Assembly: GCA_017592775.1 (NCBI GenBank)
Contig: JAGFNJ010000020.1
Coordinates: 1 to 64,000, forward strand
Length of the DNA stretch: 64,000 nt
From: Candidatus Accumulibacter conexus
GTDB lineage: Bacteria; Pseudomonadota; Gammaproteobacteria; Burkholderiales; Rhodocyclaceae
Reading direction: 5' to 3'
The translations under genes and the position numbers were made by a program. The notes beneath the pieces are model-generated. The model was not told the origin of the DNA. It did not search any database and saw only the letters and a program-made list of their open reading frames with translations. The stretch's first letter is position 1. Each line of letters starts with the position of its first letter. Positions 16,022 to 24,851 of the stretch are shown here, in pieces.

Positions 16022-17092
16022 ATGTGCGCCGTGCTCGAGGTGCTCAGCCCGGGGGCGATGGCGTCGATACAGGATTTCGGCCGCAGCGGCTGGCGGCGCA
16101 TCGGGGTGCCGCGCTCCGGAGCGCTCGAACCGGGCTGGCTGCGCCTGGGCAACGCCCTGCTCGGCAACCCGGAGGATGCGCCGGCGATCGAATTCCTCGC
16201 CGGGGGGCTGGCGGTGCGGGCGCTGGAACTGCCGCTGCAGGTCGCCCTCGCTGGTCATTTCACGGCCGAACTGGTGCATGCCGGTGGCCGTCGTCGCCTG
16301 GCCTCTTGGCGCAGCGTGTGCCTCAAGCCGGGCGAGGCGCTGCGCTGCGGCAGCCTTGCGGCCGGCCGCGTCGGCTACCTGGCGCTCACCGGTCTCGCGG
16401 TGGTGCGGCATTTCGGCAGTGCATCGACCTACGCCCGCGCCGGCCTTGGCGGCGTCGACGGTCGCCTGCTGGCGCCGGGTGTGCGGCTGTCGGTGGCTGC
16501 CGGCTGCGGCGGCGAGCGGCTGCTGCGGCGTCCGCCGGCCGTCGACGAGGCGCCGATCCGGGTCGTCCCCGGACCACAGGACGATCATTTCGACGCGCAG
16601 CAGATGGCCACCTTTTTCACCCAGGCCTACCGCGTTTCGGCTGCCGCCGATCGCATGGGAATTCGTCTCGACGGCCCGCTGCTCGGGCATCGTCCGGAAA
16701 AGGGGGCGGAGATCGTCTCCGATGCGACCGTGCCGGGATCAATCCAGGTGCCGGGCAGCGGGCAGCCGATCGTGTTGCTCGCTGACGGCCAGACCGCAGG
16801 CGGCTACCCGAAGATCGCCACCGTCATCACTGCCGATCTGCCGCGGCTGGCGGTCATGGCGCCGGGACAGACGCTGCGCTTTGCCGCCGTGTCGGTGGCA
16901 GCGGCCGAGCAGGCAGCGCGCGCACGGGAAGCGGAACTGCAGGCGCTGATCGCGGGCATCGCGCCGCTGGCCGAGGCGGGCAACGGCGACCCGCAAGCGA
17001 TCTACACGGCCAACCTGATCAGCGGCGTCGTCGATGCCGGCGCGGCAGACGGCTTGCCGCCAGCGCTCGGTCGTTCGCCAGGAGAGCGATGA
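16022..17092 (+). CDS. pxpC: 5-oxoprolinase subunit PxpC (KipA / biotin-dependent carboxylase-like)
   Basis: 356 residues from the ATG at 16022; GGAG at 16013-16016 gives normal spacing, while a GTG at 16016 is an alternative. Recognisable blocks are VLSPGAMASIQDFGRSGWRR at the start, GVPRSGALEP, RVVPGPQDDHF and the later AYRVSAAADRMGIRLDG and GSIQVPGSGQPIVLLADGQT, all diagnostic of the PxpC/KipA family related to urea amidolyase domains. It forms the catalytic complex with PxpB and PxpA. Its stop overlaps the pxpA start by 4 bases (ATGA), showing translational coupling. Somewhat longer than compact homologues because of an Ala-rich C-terminal tail. Confidence 0.92.
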   Translation: MCAVLEVLSPGAMASIQDFGRSGWRRIGVPRSGALEPGWLRLGNALLGNPEDAPAIEFLAGGLAVRALELPLQVALAGHFTAELVHAGGRRRLASWRSVCLKPGEALRCGSLAAGRVGYLALTGLAVVRHFGSASTYARAGLGGVDGRLLAPGVRLSVAAGCGGERLLRRPPAVDEAPIRVVPGPQDDHFDAQQMATFFTQAYRVSAAADRMGIRLDGPLLGHRPEKGAEIVSDATVPGSIQVPGSGQPIVLLADGQTAGGYPKIATVITADLPRLAVMAPGQTLRFAAVSVAAAEQAARAREAELQALIAGIAPLAEAGNGDPQAIYTANLISGVVDAGAADGLPPALGRSPGER

Positions 17093-17898
17093 TGGGGCAA
17101 GCGATCAATCTCAACGCCGATCTTGGCGAGAGCTTCGGTGTCTGGCAGATCGGCAGCGACGCCGATCTGCTGCCGATCGTCGGTACGGCCAGCATTGCCT
17201 GTGGCTTCCATGCCGGCGACCCGCTGGTGATGCGGCAGACGGTGCGGCAGGCACTGGCGGCCGGCGTCAGCCTTGGCGCGCACCCGTCGTATCCCGACCT
17301 GCAGGGCTTCGGGCGGCGCGTCATGCGACTGCCGGCGAACGAACTCGAGGCGCTGCTGATCTACCAGATCGGCGCGCTGGCCGGCATCGCCCAGGCTGAA
17401 GGCGGTCGCCTGACGCACGTCAAGCCACACGGCGCGCTGAGCAACATGGCCTGCGAGGAGGCGGCGCTTGCCGGCAGTGTCGTTGCCGCGATCCGCAGCT
17501 TCGACCCGACCCTGATCCTCCTTGCTCCGGCGCTCTCGCAACTGGCGCGGGCCGCAGTGGCAGCCGGTCTGCGGGTGGCGAGCGAGGTCTTCGCCGACCG
17601 GACGTACACTGATGCCGGCAACCTGCAGCCGCGCAGCCAGCCCGGTGCGCAGTTGCATGCGGCGAGCGAGTGCGTGGCGCATGTGCGGCGCATGCTCGAC
17701 GCCGGTGGCATCGTCAGCGTCAGCGGCCGGGTCATCCCGACCGAGGTGCACAGCATCTGCGTGCATGGCGACGGAGCGCAGGCGGTGGCTGCCGCAACCG
17801 CCATCCGCAGCGCCTTGCTGGCTGCGGGAATGCGCCTGCTGCCCCTGCCGGAGGTGCTGGCGCCGGGCGATCCCGTTGCTCCGGCGACGATGGTTTAG
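17089..17898 (+). CDS. pxpA: 5-oxoprolinase subunit PxpA (LamB/YcsF family)
   Basis: 269 residues beginning INLNADLGESFGVWQIGSDA, the signature of the LamB/YcsF family. Other conserved blocks are IACGFHAGDPLVMRQTV, SLGAHPSYPDLQGFGRR, THVKPHGALSNMA and EVFADRTYTDAGNLQPRSQPG. The Asp and His residues in these blocks are those expected for substrate handling. It is the third member of the 5-oxoprolinase complex and overlaps pxpC. The gene order here is pxpB-pxpC-pxpA. The operon lies between queD and zapE with no visible regulator. Confidence 0.93.
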   Translation: MMGQAINLNADLGESFGVWQIGSDADLLPIVGTASIACGFHAGDPLVMRQTVRQALAAGVSLGAHPSYPDLQGFGRRVMRLPANELEALLIYQIGALAGIAQAEGGRLTHVKPHGALSNMACEEAALAGSVVAAIRSFDPTLILLAPALSQLARAAVAAGLRVASEVFADRTYTDAGNLQPRSQPGAQLHAASECVAHVRRMLDAGGIVSVSGRVIPTEVHSICVHGDGAQAVAAATAIRSALLAAGMRLLPLPEVLAPGDPVAPATMV

Positions 17899-18011
17899 AA
17901 TGGCGGCAGCAATGCGGTGATGCGGCGCCCGATACGGCCGCTGCGGCTGCCCGGTCGCCCGGCAAGCCACCCCACCGCGCGGGTTTGCCTGCGAACAGCG
18001 GAAGGACGCCG

Positions 18012-19124
18012 ATGCCTCACAGAGTTCTCAAGGTCCCCGAGCGGGGAATGATCGAAGCCTACGAGCGTTTGCTCGCGGCGCGCGGATTCCAGGCGGATTC
18101 GGCGCAGCGGGCCGCTGCCGAGCGCCTGCAACGGCTCTACTACGAGCTGCTGTCGTTCAAGGTGGGGCGCCGCAGTACGCTGCGGCGGCTCTTCGCGCCG
18201 CCGCCCGTGCCGACCGGCGTCTACTTCTGGGGCGGCGTCGGCCGCGGCAAGAGCTTCCTGATGGATTGCTTCTTCGATGCCGTTCCCTACCGGCGCAAGC
18301 GGCGCATCCACTTCCATGCCTTCATGCACGGCGTGCATCGCCAGTTGAACGAACTCAAGGGCGAGAGCGACCCCTTGCTCAGGGTGGCCGAACGCATCGC
18401 GACGGAGGTGCGGCTGCTCTGCTTCGACGAATTCCACGTCTCCGACATCGCCGACGCGATGATCCTGGGCCGCCTGCTGGAAGCGCTGTTCGCCCACGGC
18501 GTCGTCTTCGTCATGACTTCGAACTACCCGCCGGACCGCCTCTATCCGAACGGGTTGCAGCGCGAGAACTTCCTGCCGACGATCGCGCTGATCAAGTCAC
18601 GGCTCGACGTGCTGGTGATCGACGCCGGCATCGACTATCGCTTGCGCACGCTCGAGCAGGTGGAGATCTTCCACCACCCGGCGGACGCCGCTGCCGAGCT
18701 GAAGATGGCGGAATACTTTGGCGCCATTGCCGGCGACGCCGGCGCGCAGGGCGGCAGCATCGCGGTGCTCGGGCGCGACATTCCGACCCTGCGGCGCGGC
18801 AACGGCGTCATCTGGTTCGATTTCCGGTCACTGTGCGGCGGGCCGCGTTCGCAGAACGACTACCTCGAGCTGGCGCGCGGCTATCACACGGTGCTGCTGT
18901 CAGCGATTCCGAAGATGTCGGCGAGCATGGCCTCCGAGGCGCGCCGTTTCACCTGGCTGGTCGACATCTTCTATGACCACAGGGTGAAGCTGATCGCGAC
19001 CGCCGATTGTGGTCCCGATTCGCTGTACACCGAGGGGACGCAGGCGAGCGAGTTCTTTCGCACCGCCAGCCGGCTGACCGAGATGCGCTCGCGCGACTAC
19101 CTCGGGCTGCCGCACCTGTCGTGA
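18012..19124 (+). CDS. zapE: Cell division-associated ATPase ZapE (AFG1-like)
   Basis: 370 residues. Walker A is GGVGRGKSFLMD near residues 76-87 and Walker B is LLCFDEFHVSDIADA near 136-150. VVFVMTSNYPPDRLYPNGLQ carries sensor residues, and the C-terminal part contains RLTEMRSRDYLGL. ZapE binds the division ring and helps late constriction under stress in E. coli; mitochondrial AFG1 is the related eukaryotic protein. The ATG at 18012 starts the conserved region. Upstream in-frame sequence overlaps pxpA and the gap and is rejected. A short frameshifted gene overlaps its stop codon. Confidence 0.93.
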   Translation: MPHRVLKVPERGMIEAYERLLAARGFQADSAQRAAAERLQRLYYELLSFKVGRRSTLRRLFAPPPVPTGVYFWGGVGRGKSFLMDCFFDAVPYRRKRRIHFHAFMHGVHRQLNELKGESDPLLRVAERIATEVRLLCFDEFHVSDIADAMILGRLLEALFAHGVVFVMTSNYPPDRLYPNGLQRENFLPTIALIKSRLDVLVIDAGIDYRLRTLEQVEIFHHPADAAAELKMAEYFGAIAGDAGAQGGSIAVLGRDIPTLRRGNGVIWFDFRSLCGGPRSQNDYLELARGYHTVLLSAIPKMSASMASEARRFTWLVDIFYDHRVKLIATADCGPDSLYTEGTQASEFFRTASRLTEMRSRDYLGLPHLS

Positions 19125-19437
19125 ACCGCGGTCATTGGCTGTCTGATTGCAGCCACCACCTGCGCTGGCTGCTGCTGGCGCTGCTGCCGAACCTGGCGGG
19201 GGCGCAGCGGGAGATGGAGCCATCAGTCCGTACGTCGATCTGCCGGTGCAGCGTGGATACGGCGGCAGCCATAGCCAACGTCTGTCGACGACGGTCTCCG
19301 GCCGCCTCGGCGAGTGGATCGAACTCGGGGGCAGCAGTCAGCAGGACGACTTCGAGCGCAGCGGCAGCCTGCATGGCGCTGGCGGCCAGACGAGCGAGCG
19401 GCGCAGCATCTGGCTGCAGGTCGAGGAACTGCCGTGA
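19121..19437 (+). pseudogene. Frameshifted small exported protein
   Basis: A GTG at 19121 overlapping the zapE stop (GTGA) opens a frame with a clear signal-peptide-like core (LRWLLLALLPNLAGAQ). At about 19210-19220 the protein-like reading moves to the +1-shifted frame: AISPYVDLPVQRGYGGSHSQ, then RLSTTVSGRLGEWIELGGSS, ending SIWLQVEELP at 19437. The total length is not a multiple of three, consistent with one inserted or lost base or a larger internal loss. The second part resembles the C-terminus of small secretin-like exported proteins of Rhodocyclaceae, from memory only. It is either a pseudogene or a sequencing indel. Confidence 0.5.
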
Positions 19438-19567
19438 GAGGCGGTGCCGAGGCCGCCGCGTGCAGACCACGGTGCCGGGCGCGCGCGGGCAAGGCCGCCG
19501 ATGGGCCGCGCAGCGAATCTCCCGGCAACCGCTGTACCGCCGGTGAGTGGGTCGGCAAGCGGTCGAC

Positions 19568-20485
19568 CTAGAACAGGTCCATGTTCACGCACAACCGGTT
19601 GCAGCCGGATTCGCGCGCGCTCGCCAGTAGGGAAGTGAGGCGCTCGATCAGCGCCGGCGCATCCTCGCCCGTATACTCGCTGACGCCGCCGCTGATCGTC
19701 AGGCCGGTAGCGCCACCCTCTGCGCTGCGCGTTTCGACCGCCTCGCGCAGTCGCTCGAGGCCGACCATGGCCTCGTTGACCCGCACGTTGGGCAGGATGA
19801 TCAGGAAGCAATCGGCACCATGGCGACCGATCATGTCGAACTCGCGCAGGCTGTGGCAGAGGAGCCGGGCGGTGCGCGCCAGCACGCGCCCCTCGCCCTC
19901 CGCCAGGCAGCATGCGGCGAAGTGGTCGATGGCAATCAGGGCGACTGCGAACGGGGTGCCGTAACGGCGTGCGCGGCGGCTTTCGTCGTCGAGCAGGATG
20001 TCGATGTGGCGCTGGTTGAAGACCTCGGTCAGCGGGTCATGCGTCGGCAACTCCTGCCGGTCGCCGGCGACGCGACCGCGATGCTGCCGGTCGGCGAGGA
20101 GCAGCAGCACCCGGCGCAGGCTGCCGTCGGCGGCAAAGACCGGAAAGGCGCTGGCGCGGCACCAGGTGACCGCCGTGCCGGCTGGCGTGCGCAGGCCGAC
20201 GGCGCGCTGGTGGACGGGTTGTTGCGTCGCCTGTACCTGCAGCTGCGGGCATTCGTCGTCGCGCAGCGGCCGCCCGTTCTCGTCGATCCAGGTCGGCGTG
20301 CTGTCGCCAAGGAGTTCCTCGGCGGCCGCGTTGCGCAGTGCTGGCGTGCCATCGGCGGCAAAGGCGAGCAGCGCGACGCCGAGGCTGTCGAGCAGTGCGG
20401 CGTAGCGGCCGATCTCGGCGTCATCGGCACGCAGATCGACGAGCGGCAGGCGGTGCGGGCTGGTGGACATCGGCGGGGCAGGCAT
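19568..20485 (-). CDS. PAS-GGDEF protein with degenerate active site
   Basis: 305 residues. An N-terminal PAS-like sensor domain (about 26-135: LDSLGVALLAFAADGTPALR and AVTWCRASAFPVFAADGSLR) is followed by a GGDEF domain starting at DPLTEVFNQRHIDILLDDES. The catalytic loop that should read (R-x-)GGDEF is GRHGADCFLIILP at 220-232, so Gly2 is Ala and Glu is Cys. The I-site RxxD is not obvious. Diguanylate cyclase activity is therefore unlikely; it more probably acts as a GTP- or c-di-GMP-binding sensor or as a partner for other proteins. No membrane segment is seen. Starts at 20485 or 20470 are possible. It converges on the frameshifted gene at 19121-19437. Confidence 0.82.
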   Translation of the reverse strand: MPAPPMSTSPHRLPLVDLRADDAEIGRYAALLDSLGVALLAFAADGTPALRNAAAEELLGDSTPTWIDENGRPLRDDECPQLQVQATQQPVHQRAVGLRTPAGTAVTWCRASAFPVFAADGSLRRVLLLLADRQHRGRVAGDRQELPTHDPLTEVFNQRHIDILLDDESRRARRYGTPFAVALIAIDHFAACCLAEGEGRVLARTARLLCHSLREFDMIGRHGADCFLIILPNVRVNEAMVGLERLREAVETRSAEGGATGLTISGGVSEYTGEDAPALIERLTSLLASARESGCNRLCVNMDLF

Positions 20486-20599
20486 GCAGGCAGGGCAATG
20501 CGCCTATGCTAGCTCAAAAAAACGCCGTCCGGCGCCGATCGATCGGCAGGGCGCGCGGTTCCGCCGCAGCGAATCGCACGCCCTGCCCGACAAGAGACC

Positions 20600-21883
20600 T
20601 CAGGCCGCGGCCAGAGCCTGCTCGAGGTCGGCGATCAGGTCGTCGATGTGTTCGATACCGATCGACAGCCGGATCATCTCTTCCGATACCCCGGCTTTCG
20701 CCAGTTCGGTCGGGCCGAGCTGGCGGTGCGTCGTCGATGCCGGGTGGCAGGCCAGCGACTTGGCGTCGCCGATATTGACCAGTCGCGTGAACAGTTGCAG
20801 TGCATCCTGGAAACGGGCTCCGGCCTCCGAGCCACTGCAGTCGGTGCCCTTGACACCGAAGGTGAGAATCCCGGAAGCCTTGCCGGCCATGTATTTCTGC
20901 ACCAGTGGATGGTCGGGATGGTCGGCCAGTCCGGCGTAGTTGACCCACGCCACCTTGGCGTGGCCGCGCAGGTAGCCGGCAACCTTCTCGGCGTTGCTGC
21001 AGATGCGGTCCATGCGCAGCGGCAGCGTCTCGAGACCCTGCAGGATGAGGAAGCTGTTCATCGGCGAGATGGCTGCGCCCATGTTGCGCAGCGGGACGAC
21101 GCGCGCGCGACCGATGAAGGCGGCCGGTCCGAGCCCTTCGGTATAGACCACGCCGTGGTACGAGACGTCGGGTTCGTTGAGGCGCTTGAACTTCAGCTTG
21201 TGCTCGGCCCAGGGGAAGCGTCCGCTATCGACGATCATGCCGCCGATCGAGTTGCCGTGGCCGCCGATGTACTTGGTCAGCGAGTGCACGACGATGTCGG
21301 CACCATGCTCGAAGGGTCGGCAGAGATAGGGCGAGGGAACCGTGTTGTCGACGATCAGCGGCACGCCATGACGGTGGGCGATCTCGGCCAGCGGCTCGAA
21401 GTCGGTGACGTTGCCGAGCGGGTTGCCGACCGATTCGCAGTACAGCGCCTTTGTCCTGCCGTTGATCAGCCTTTCGAAACTCGCCGGGTCGGTGTGGTTG
21501 GCGAAGCGGACGTCGATGCCATACTGCGGCAGGGTATGCGCGAACAGGTTGTAGGTGCCGCCATAGAGCGTGGACGCGGAAACGATGTTGTCGCCGGCCT
21601 CGGCAATGGTCATGATGGCGTAGGTGATCGCCGCCTGTCCCGATGCCAGCGCCAGTCCGCCGATGCCGCCCTCCATTGCCGCCACCCGTTTCTCGAGCAC
21701 GTCCTGCGTCGGGTTCATGATGCGGGTGTAGATGTTGCCGGCGACCTTGAGGTCGAAGAGGTCGGCGCCATGCTGGGTGCTGTCGAAGGAGTAGGAAGTC
21801 GTCTGGTAGATCGGGACGGCGACTGCCTTGGTCGTCGGCTCGGGGCTGTAGCCGGCGTGGACGGCGAGGGTTTCGAGTTTCAT
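20600..21883 (-). CDS. metY: O-acetylhomoserine sulfhydrylase (PLP-dependent, Cys/Met metabolism family)
   Basis: 427 residues, cytoplasmic. It makes homocysteine directly from O-acetylhomoserine and sulfide in methionine synthesis. The N-terminus ETLAVHAGYSPEPTTKAVAV then PIYQTTSYSF, the motif NIYTRIMNPTQDVLEKRVAA and the PLP lysine in VHSLTKYIGGHGNSIGG (Lys204) define the MetY branch, which is longer than MetB/MetC enzymes. The ending SIGIEHIDDLIADLEQAL is standard. GGGAG lies 7 bases before the ATG at 21883. The gene is divergent from the acyl-CoA synthetase gene across 215 bases. No SAM-type riboswitch fold was recognised in that gap. Confidence 0.93.
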   Translation of the reverse strand: MKLETLAVHAGYSPEPTTKAVAVPIYQTTSYSFDSTQHGADLFDLKVAGNIYTRIMNPTQDVLEKRVAAMEGGIGGLALASGQAAITYAIMTIAEAGDNIVSASTLYGGTYNLFAHTLPQYGIDVRFANHTDPASFERLINGRTKALYCESVGNPLGNVTDFEPLAEIAHRHGVPLIVDNTVPSPYLCRPFEHGADIVVHSLTKYIGGHGNSIGGMIVDSGRFPWAEHKLKFKRLNEPDVSYHGVVYTEGLGPAAFIGRARVVPLRNMGAAISPMNSFLILQGLETLPLRMDRICSNAEKVAGYLRGHAKVAWVNYAGLADHPDHPLVQKYMAGKASGILTFGVKGTDCSGSEAGARFQDALQLFTRLVNIGDAKSLACHPASTTHRQLGPTELAKAGVSEEMIRLSIGIEHIDDLIADLEQALAAA

Positions 21884-22098
21884 GCGGAGTCTCCCGGGAA
21901 GGTTGGCGCGCTGCCTGAAGGGGCGAATCTTAGCATCTTGCCCGCGGCCGGCAGCGCGCCGTCACCGCAGCCATCGGCAGCAGCGATGGTGCGGCGCACA
22001 ATACCCGTCACCGGAAATGGACTAAAATCAACCGACACAGACAAACGACAAGGACTCGCCGTCAGGGTGCCGGCGGTCGCGGCAGCGGAGGAGACGAG

Positions 22099-24057
22099 AT
22101 GCCGGAGATGGCTTCCGGGCAGGCGCTGGACACCTTCCCGCGCCTGCTGGTCGAGCATGCGCGTGTGCGCGGCGGCAAGCCGGCGATGCGCGAGAAGGAC
22201 CTGGGTATCTGGCAGTGCTGGACCTGGCACGATGTCGCCGAGGAAGTGCACGCGCTCGCCAGCGGTCTGGCCGAGATGGGTCTGCGGCGCGGCGACAATC
22301 TGGCGATCGTTGGCGACAACCGGCCGCGCATGTACATGATGATGACCGCCGTCCAGTGCCTCGGCTGCGTGCCGGTACCGCTCTACCAGGACGCGGTGGC
22401 GAACGAGATGCTCTTCGCCCTGCTCGACGCCGAGGTGCGCTTCATCTTCGTCGAGGATCAGGAGCAGGTCGACAAGCTGCTCGAGATCCGGGACCAGTTG
22501 CCGCTGCTCGAACACATCTTCTACGACGATGCGCGCGGCATGCGCCACTACACGTTGCCGTACATCCACGACATCCGCGAGCTGGTGGCGATGGGGCGCG
22601 TCCACAACCGCAACCATCCGGACCTGCTGGCGCACGAAATCGCCGCCGGTGCCGCCGACGACGTCAGCGTCATGCTCTACACGTCGGGCACCACCGGCAA
22701 GCCGAAGGGGGTCCGTCTGACGCATGCGGCGTTCATCAGTGCCGCGCGGGGCGGCGCCGCCTTCGATCATCTGAGTGCCGACGACGACATTCTGTCGTAC
22801 CTGCCGATGGCCTGGGTCGGCGACCACCTCTTTTCCTTCGCGCAGGCGATGGTCACCGGTTTCACGATCAACTGCCCGGAGTCGGCCGAGACGGTGATGA
22901 ACGACCTGCGCGAGATCGGCCCGACCTATTACTTTGCACCGCCGCGGGTGTTCGAGAACCTGCTGACGCAGGTGATGATCCGCATGGAGGACGCCAGCCG
23001 CATCAAGCAGAAGATGTTTCACTTCTTCATGGCGGTGGCGCGTCGCAGCGGCGCCGAGATTCTCGATCGGCAGCCGGTGTCGCTGCTCGACCGCATCCTC
23101 TACGCGCTCGGCGACGTGCTCGTCTATGGTCCGCTGAAGAACGTTCTCGGCATGAGCCGCATCCGCGTCGCGTATACCGCCGGCGCGGCGATCGGACCGG
23201 ACCTGTTCCGCTTCTATCGCTCGATCGGCATCAACCTGAAGCAGCTCTACGGCCAGACCGAGACCTGCGCCTACGTCTGTCTGCAGCCTGACGGCCAGAT
23301 CAGGTTCGACAGCGTCGGCAAGCCGGCGCCGGGAGTCGAAGTGAAGATCGCCGACAACGGCGAGATCCTGGTGCGCGGTCCGATGCTGCTCAAGGAGTAC
23401 TACAAGCGCCCCGACGCGACGGCCGAGGCGATCAATGCCGATGGCTACTTCATGACCGGTGACGCCGGCCTGTTCGACGCCGACGGCCACCTGAAGATCA
23501 TCGATCGCGCCAAGGATGTCGGCAAGCTCGCCAATGGGGCGATGTACGCGCCCAACTACATCGAGAACAAGCTCAAGTTCTTTCCCTACATCAAGGAGGC
23601 GGTGGTCTTCGGTGACCGGCGCGAGATGGTCTGCGCCTTCATCAACATCGACATCGGCGCCGTCGGCAACTGGGCAGAGCGGCGCGGCATCGCCTACGCT
23701 GGCTACACCGACCTGGCCGCCAAGCCGGAGGTCCATGGACTGATCGAGGAATGCGTCGAGAAGGCGAATGCCGAGTTGCTGCGCGAAGGGCCACTCGCCG
23801 AGTCGCAGATTCACCGTTTCCTCATCCTGCACAAGGAACTCGACCCGGACGACGACGAGTTGACGCGGACACGCAAGGTGCGCCGCAACTTCGTCGCCGA
23901 GAAGTACGCGCCGCTGATCGACGCGCTCTACGGCGGCAGGAGCAGCCAGTACATCGAGACTGCGGTGAAGTTCGAGGATGGCCGGCAGGGCAAGGTGGCC
24001 GCCGACCTGGCGATCCGCGATCCGAAGACCTTCCCGGTCGAGCGGAGGGCCGCCTGA
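22099..24057 (+). CDS. AMP-binding long-chain acyl-CoA synthetase-like ligase
   Basis: 652 residues. The adenylation motif LYTSGTTGKPKGVRLTH lies near 194-210, followed by the long-chain-type motifs YGQTETCAYVC (about 390-400) and GYFMTGDAGLFDADGHLKII (about 450-469), and the linker with IIDRAKDVGKLANGAMYAPN. The enzyme would activate a carboxylic acid to its CoA thioester at ATP cost. It heads a run of genes whose ends overlap or nearly touch (the ABC ATPase begins on the last base of its stop). The substrate is therefore probably what the neighbouring importer brings in. Clusters of this acyl-CoA ligase with a Liv-type importer recur in Rhodocyclales; the true substrate is not known from sequence. 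Confidence 0.9.
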   Translation: MPEMASGQALDTFPRLLVEHARVRGGKPAMREKDLGIWQCWTWHDVAEEVHALASGLAEMGLRRGDNLAIVGDNRPRMYMMMTAVQCLGCVPVPLYQDAVANEMLFALLDAEVRFIFVEDQEQVDKLLEIRDQLPLLEHIFYDDARGMRHYTLPYIHDIRELVAMGRVHNRNHPDLLAHEIAAGAADDVSVMLYTSGTTGKPKGVRLTHAAFISAARGGAAFDHLSADDDILSYLPMAWVGDHLFSFAQAMVTGFTINCPESAETVMNDLREIGPTYYFAPPRVFENLLTQVMIRMEDASRIKQKMFHFFMAVARRSGAEILDRQPVSLLDRILYALGDVLVYGPLKNVLGMSRIRVAYTAGAAIGPDLFRFYRSIGINLKQLYGQTETCAYVCLQPDGQIRFDSVGKPAPGVEVKIADNGEILVRGPMLLKEYYKRPDATAEAINADGYFMTGDAGLFDADGHLKIIDRAKDVGKLANGAMYAPNYIENKLKFFPYIKEAVVFGDRREMVCAFINIDIGAVGNWAERRGIAYAGYTDLAAKPEVHGLIEECVEKANAELLREGPLAESQIHRFLILHKELDPDDDELTRTRKVRRNFVAEKYAPLIDALYGGRSSQYIETAVKFEDGRQGKVAADLAIRDPKTFPVERRAA

Positions 24058-24839
24058 TGGGGCGCGAATTCGGCGAGGTCATCCTCGACCTGCAGAGCGT
24101 TTCGCTTGCCTTCGGTGGTGTCAAGGCGCTGACCGACATCTCCTTCAACGTTCGCGAACACGAGATCCGCGCCATCATCGGCCCGAACGGCGCCGGCAAG
24201 AGTTCGATGCTGAACGTCATCAACGGCGTCTATCGGCCGCAGCAGGGGGAGATCATCCTGCGCGGCCAGCACTTCACGCGCATGAACCCGTACAAGGCGG
24301 CGCGTGCCGGCATCTCGCGCACCTTCCAGAACATCGCGCTGTTCAAGGGGATGAGCGTCATCGACAATCTGATGACCGGGCGCAACCTGAAAATCCGCAG
24401 CAACCTGCTGCAGCAGGCATTCTGGTGGGGCCCGGCGCGGCGCGAGGAACTGGCGCATCGTGCCAAGGTCGAGGAGGTGATCGATTTCCTCGAGATCCAG
24501 CACATCCGCAAGACGCCGGTCGGCCGCCTTCCCTACGGTCTGCAGAAGCGCGTCGACCTCGGCCGCGCACTGGCGATGGAGCCGAGCATCCTGCTCCTCG
24601 ACGAGCCGATGGCCGGAATGAACGTCGAGGAGAAGCAGGACATGTGTCGCTTCATCCTCGACGTCAATGACCAGTTCGGGACGACGATCGTCCTCATCGA
24701 GCACGACATGGGCGTCGTGATGGACGTCTCCGACCGGGTGGTGGTGCTCGACTACGGGCGCAAGATCGGCGACGGCGTCCCCGACGAGGTGCGCGCCAAC
24801 CCGGAAGTGGTCAGCGCCTACCTCGGCGCCAGTCACTGA
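24057..24839 (+). CDS. livG: Liv-type ABC transporter ATP-binding protein (LivG-like)
   Basis: 260 residues from an ATG sharing one base with the upstream stop (TGATG). Walker A is IIGPNGAGKSSMLNVINGVY near 40-59, the Q-loop is ISRTFQNIALF, the signature is a variant (LPYGLQKRVDLGRALAM) and Walker B is ILLLDEPMAGMN. The H-loop is VLIEHDMGVVMDVSDRVVVL. The PNGAGK and RTFQN spellings are those of the branched-chain amino-acid (HAAT) transporters. The signature lacks the usual LSGGQ serine-glycine pair, as seen in a subset of this clade. It pairs with the second ATPase at 28377-29189. Confidence 0.92.
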   Translation: MGREFGEVILDLQSVSLAFGGVKALTDISFNVREHEIRAIIGPNGAGKSSMLNVINGVYRPQQGEIILRGQHFTRMNPYKAARAGISRTFQNIALFKGMSVIDNLMTGRNLKIRSNLLQQAFWWGPARREELAHRAKVEEVIDFLEIQHIRKTPVGRLPYGLQKRVDLGRALAMEPSILLLDEPMAGMNVEEKQDMCRFILDVNDQFGTTIVLIEHDMGVVMDVSDRVVVLDYGRKIGDGVPDEVRANPEVVSAYLGASH

Positions 24840-24851
24840 GGAGCGAAGGAC

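Noticed and set aside
21884-22098. A SAM-type riboswitch before metY
   Set aside because: No recognisable SAM aptamer core or terminator was seen in the 215-base divergent gap.
20648-22339. A 563-codon frame antisense to metY
   Set aside because: metY is intact with its PLP lysine and ribosome site; the antisense frame has none.
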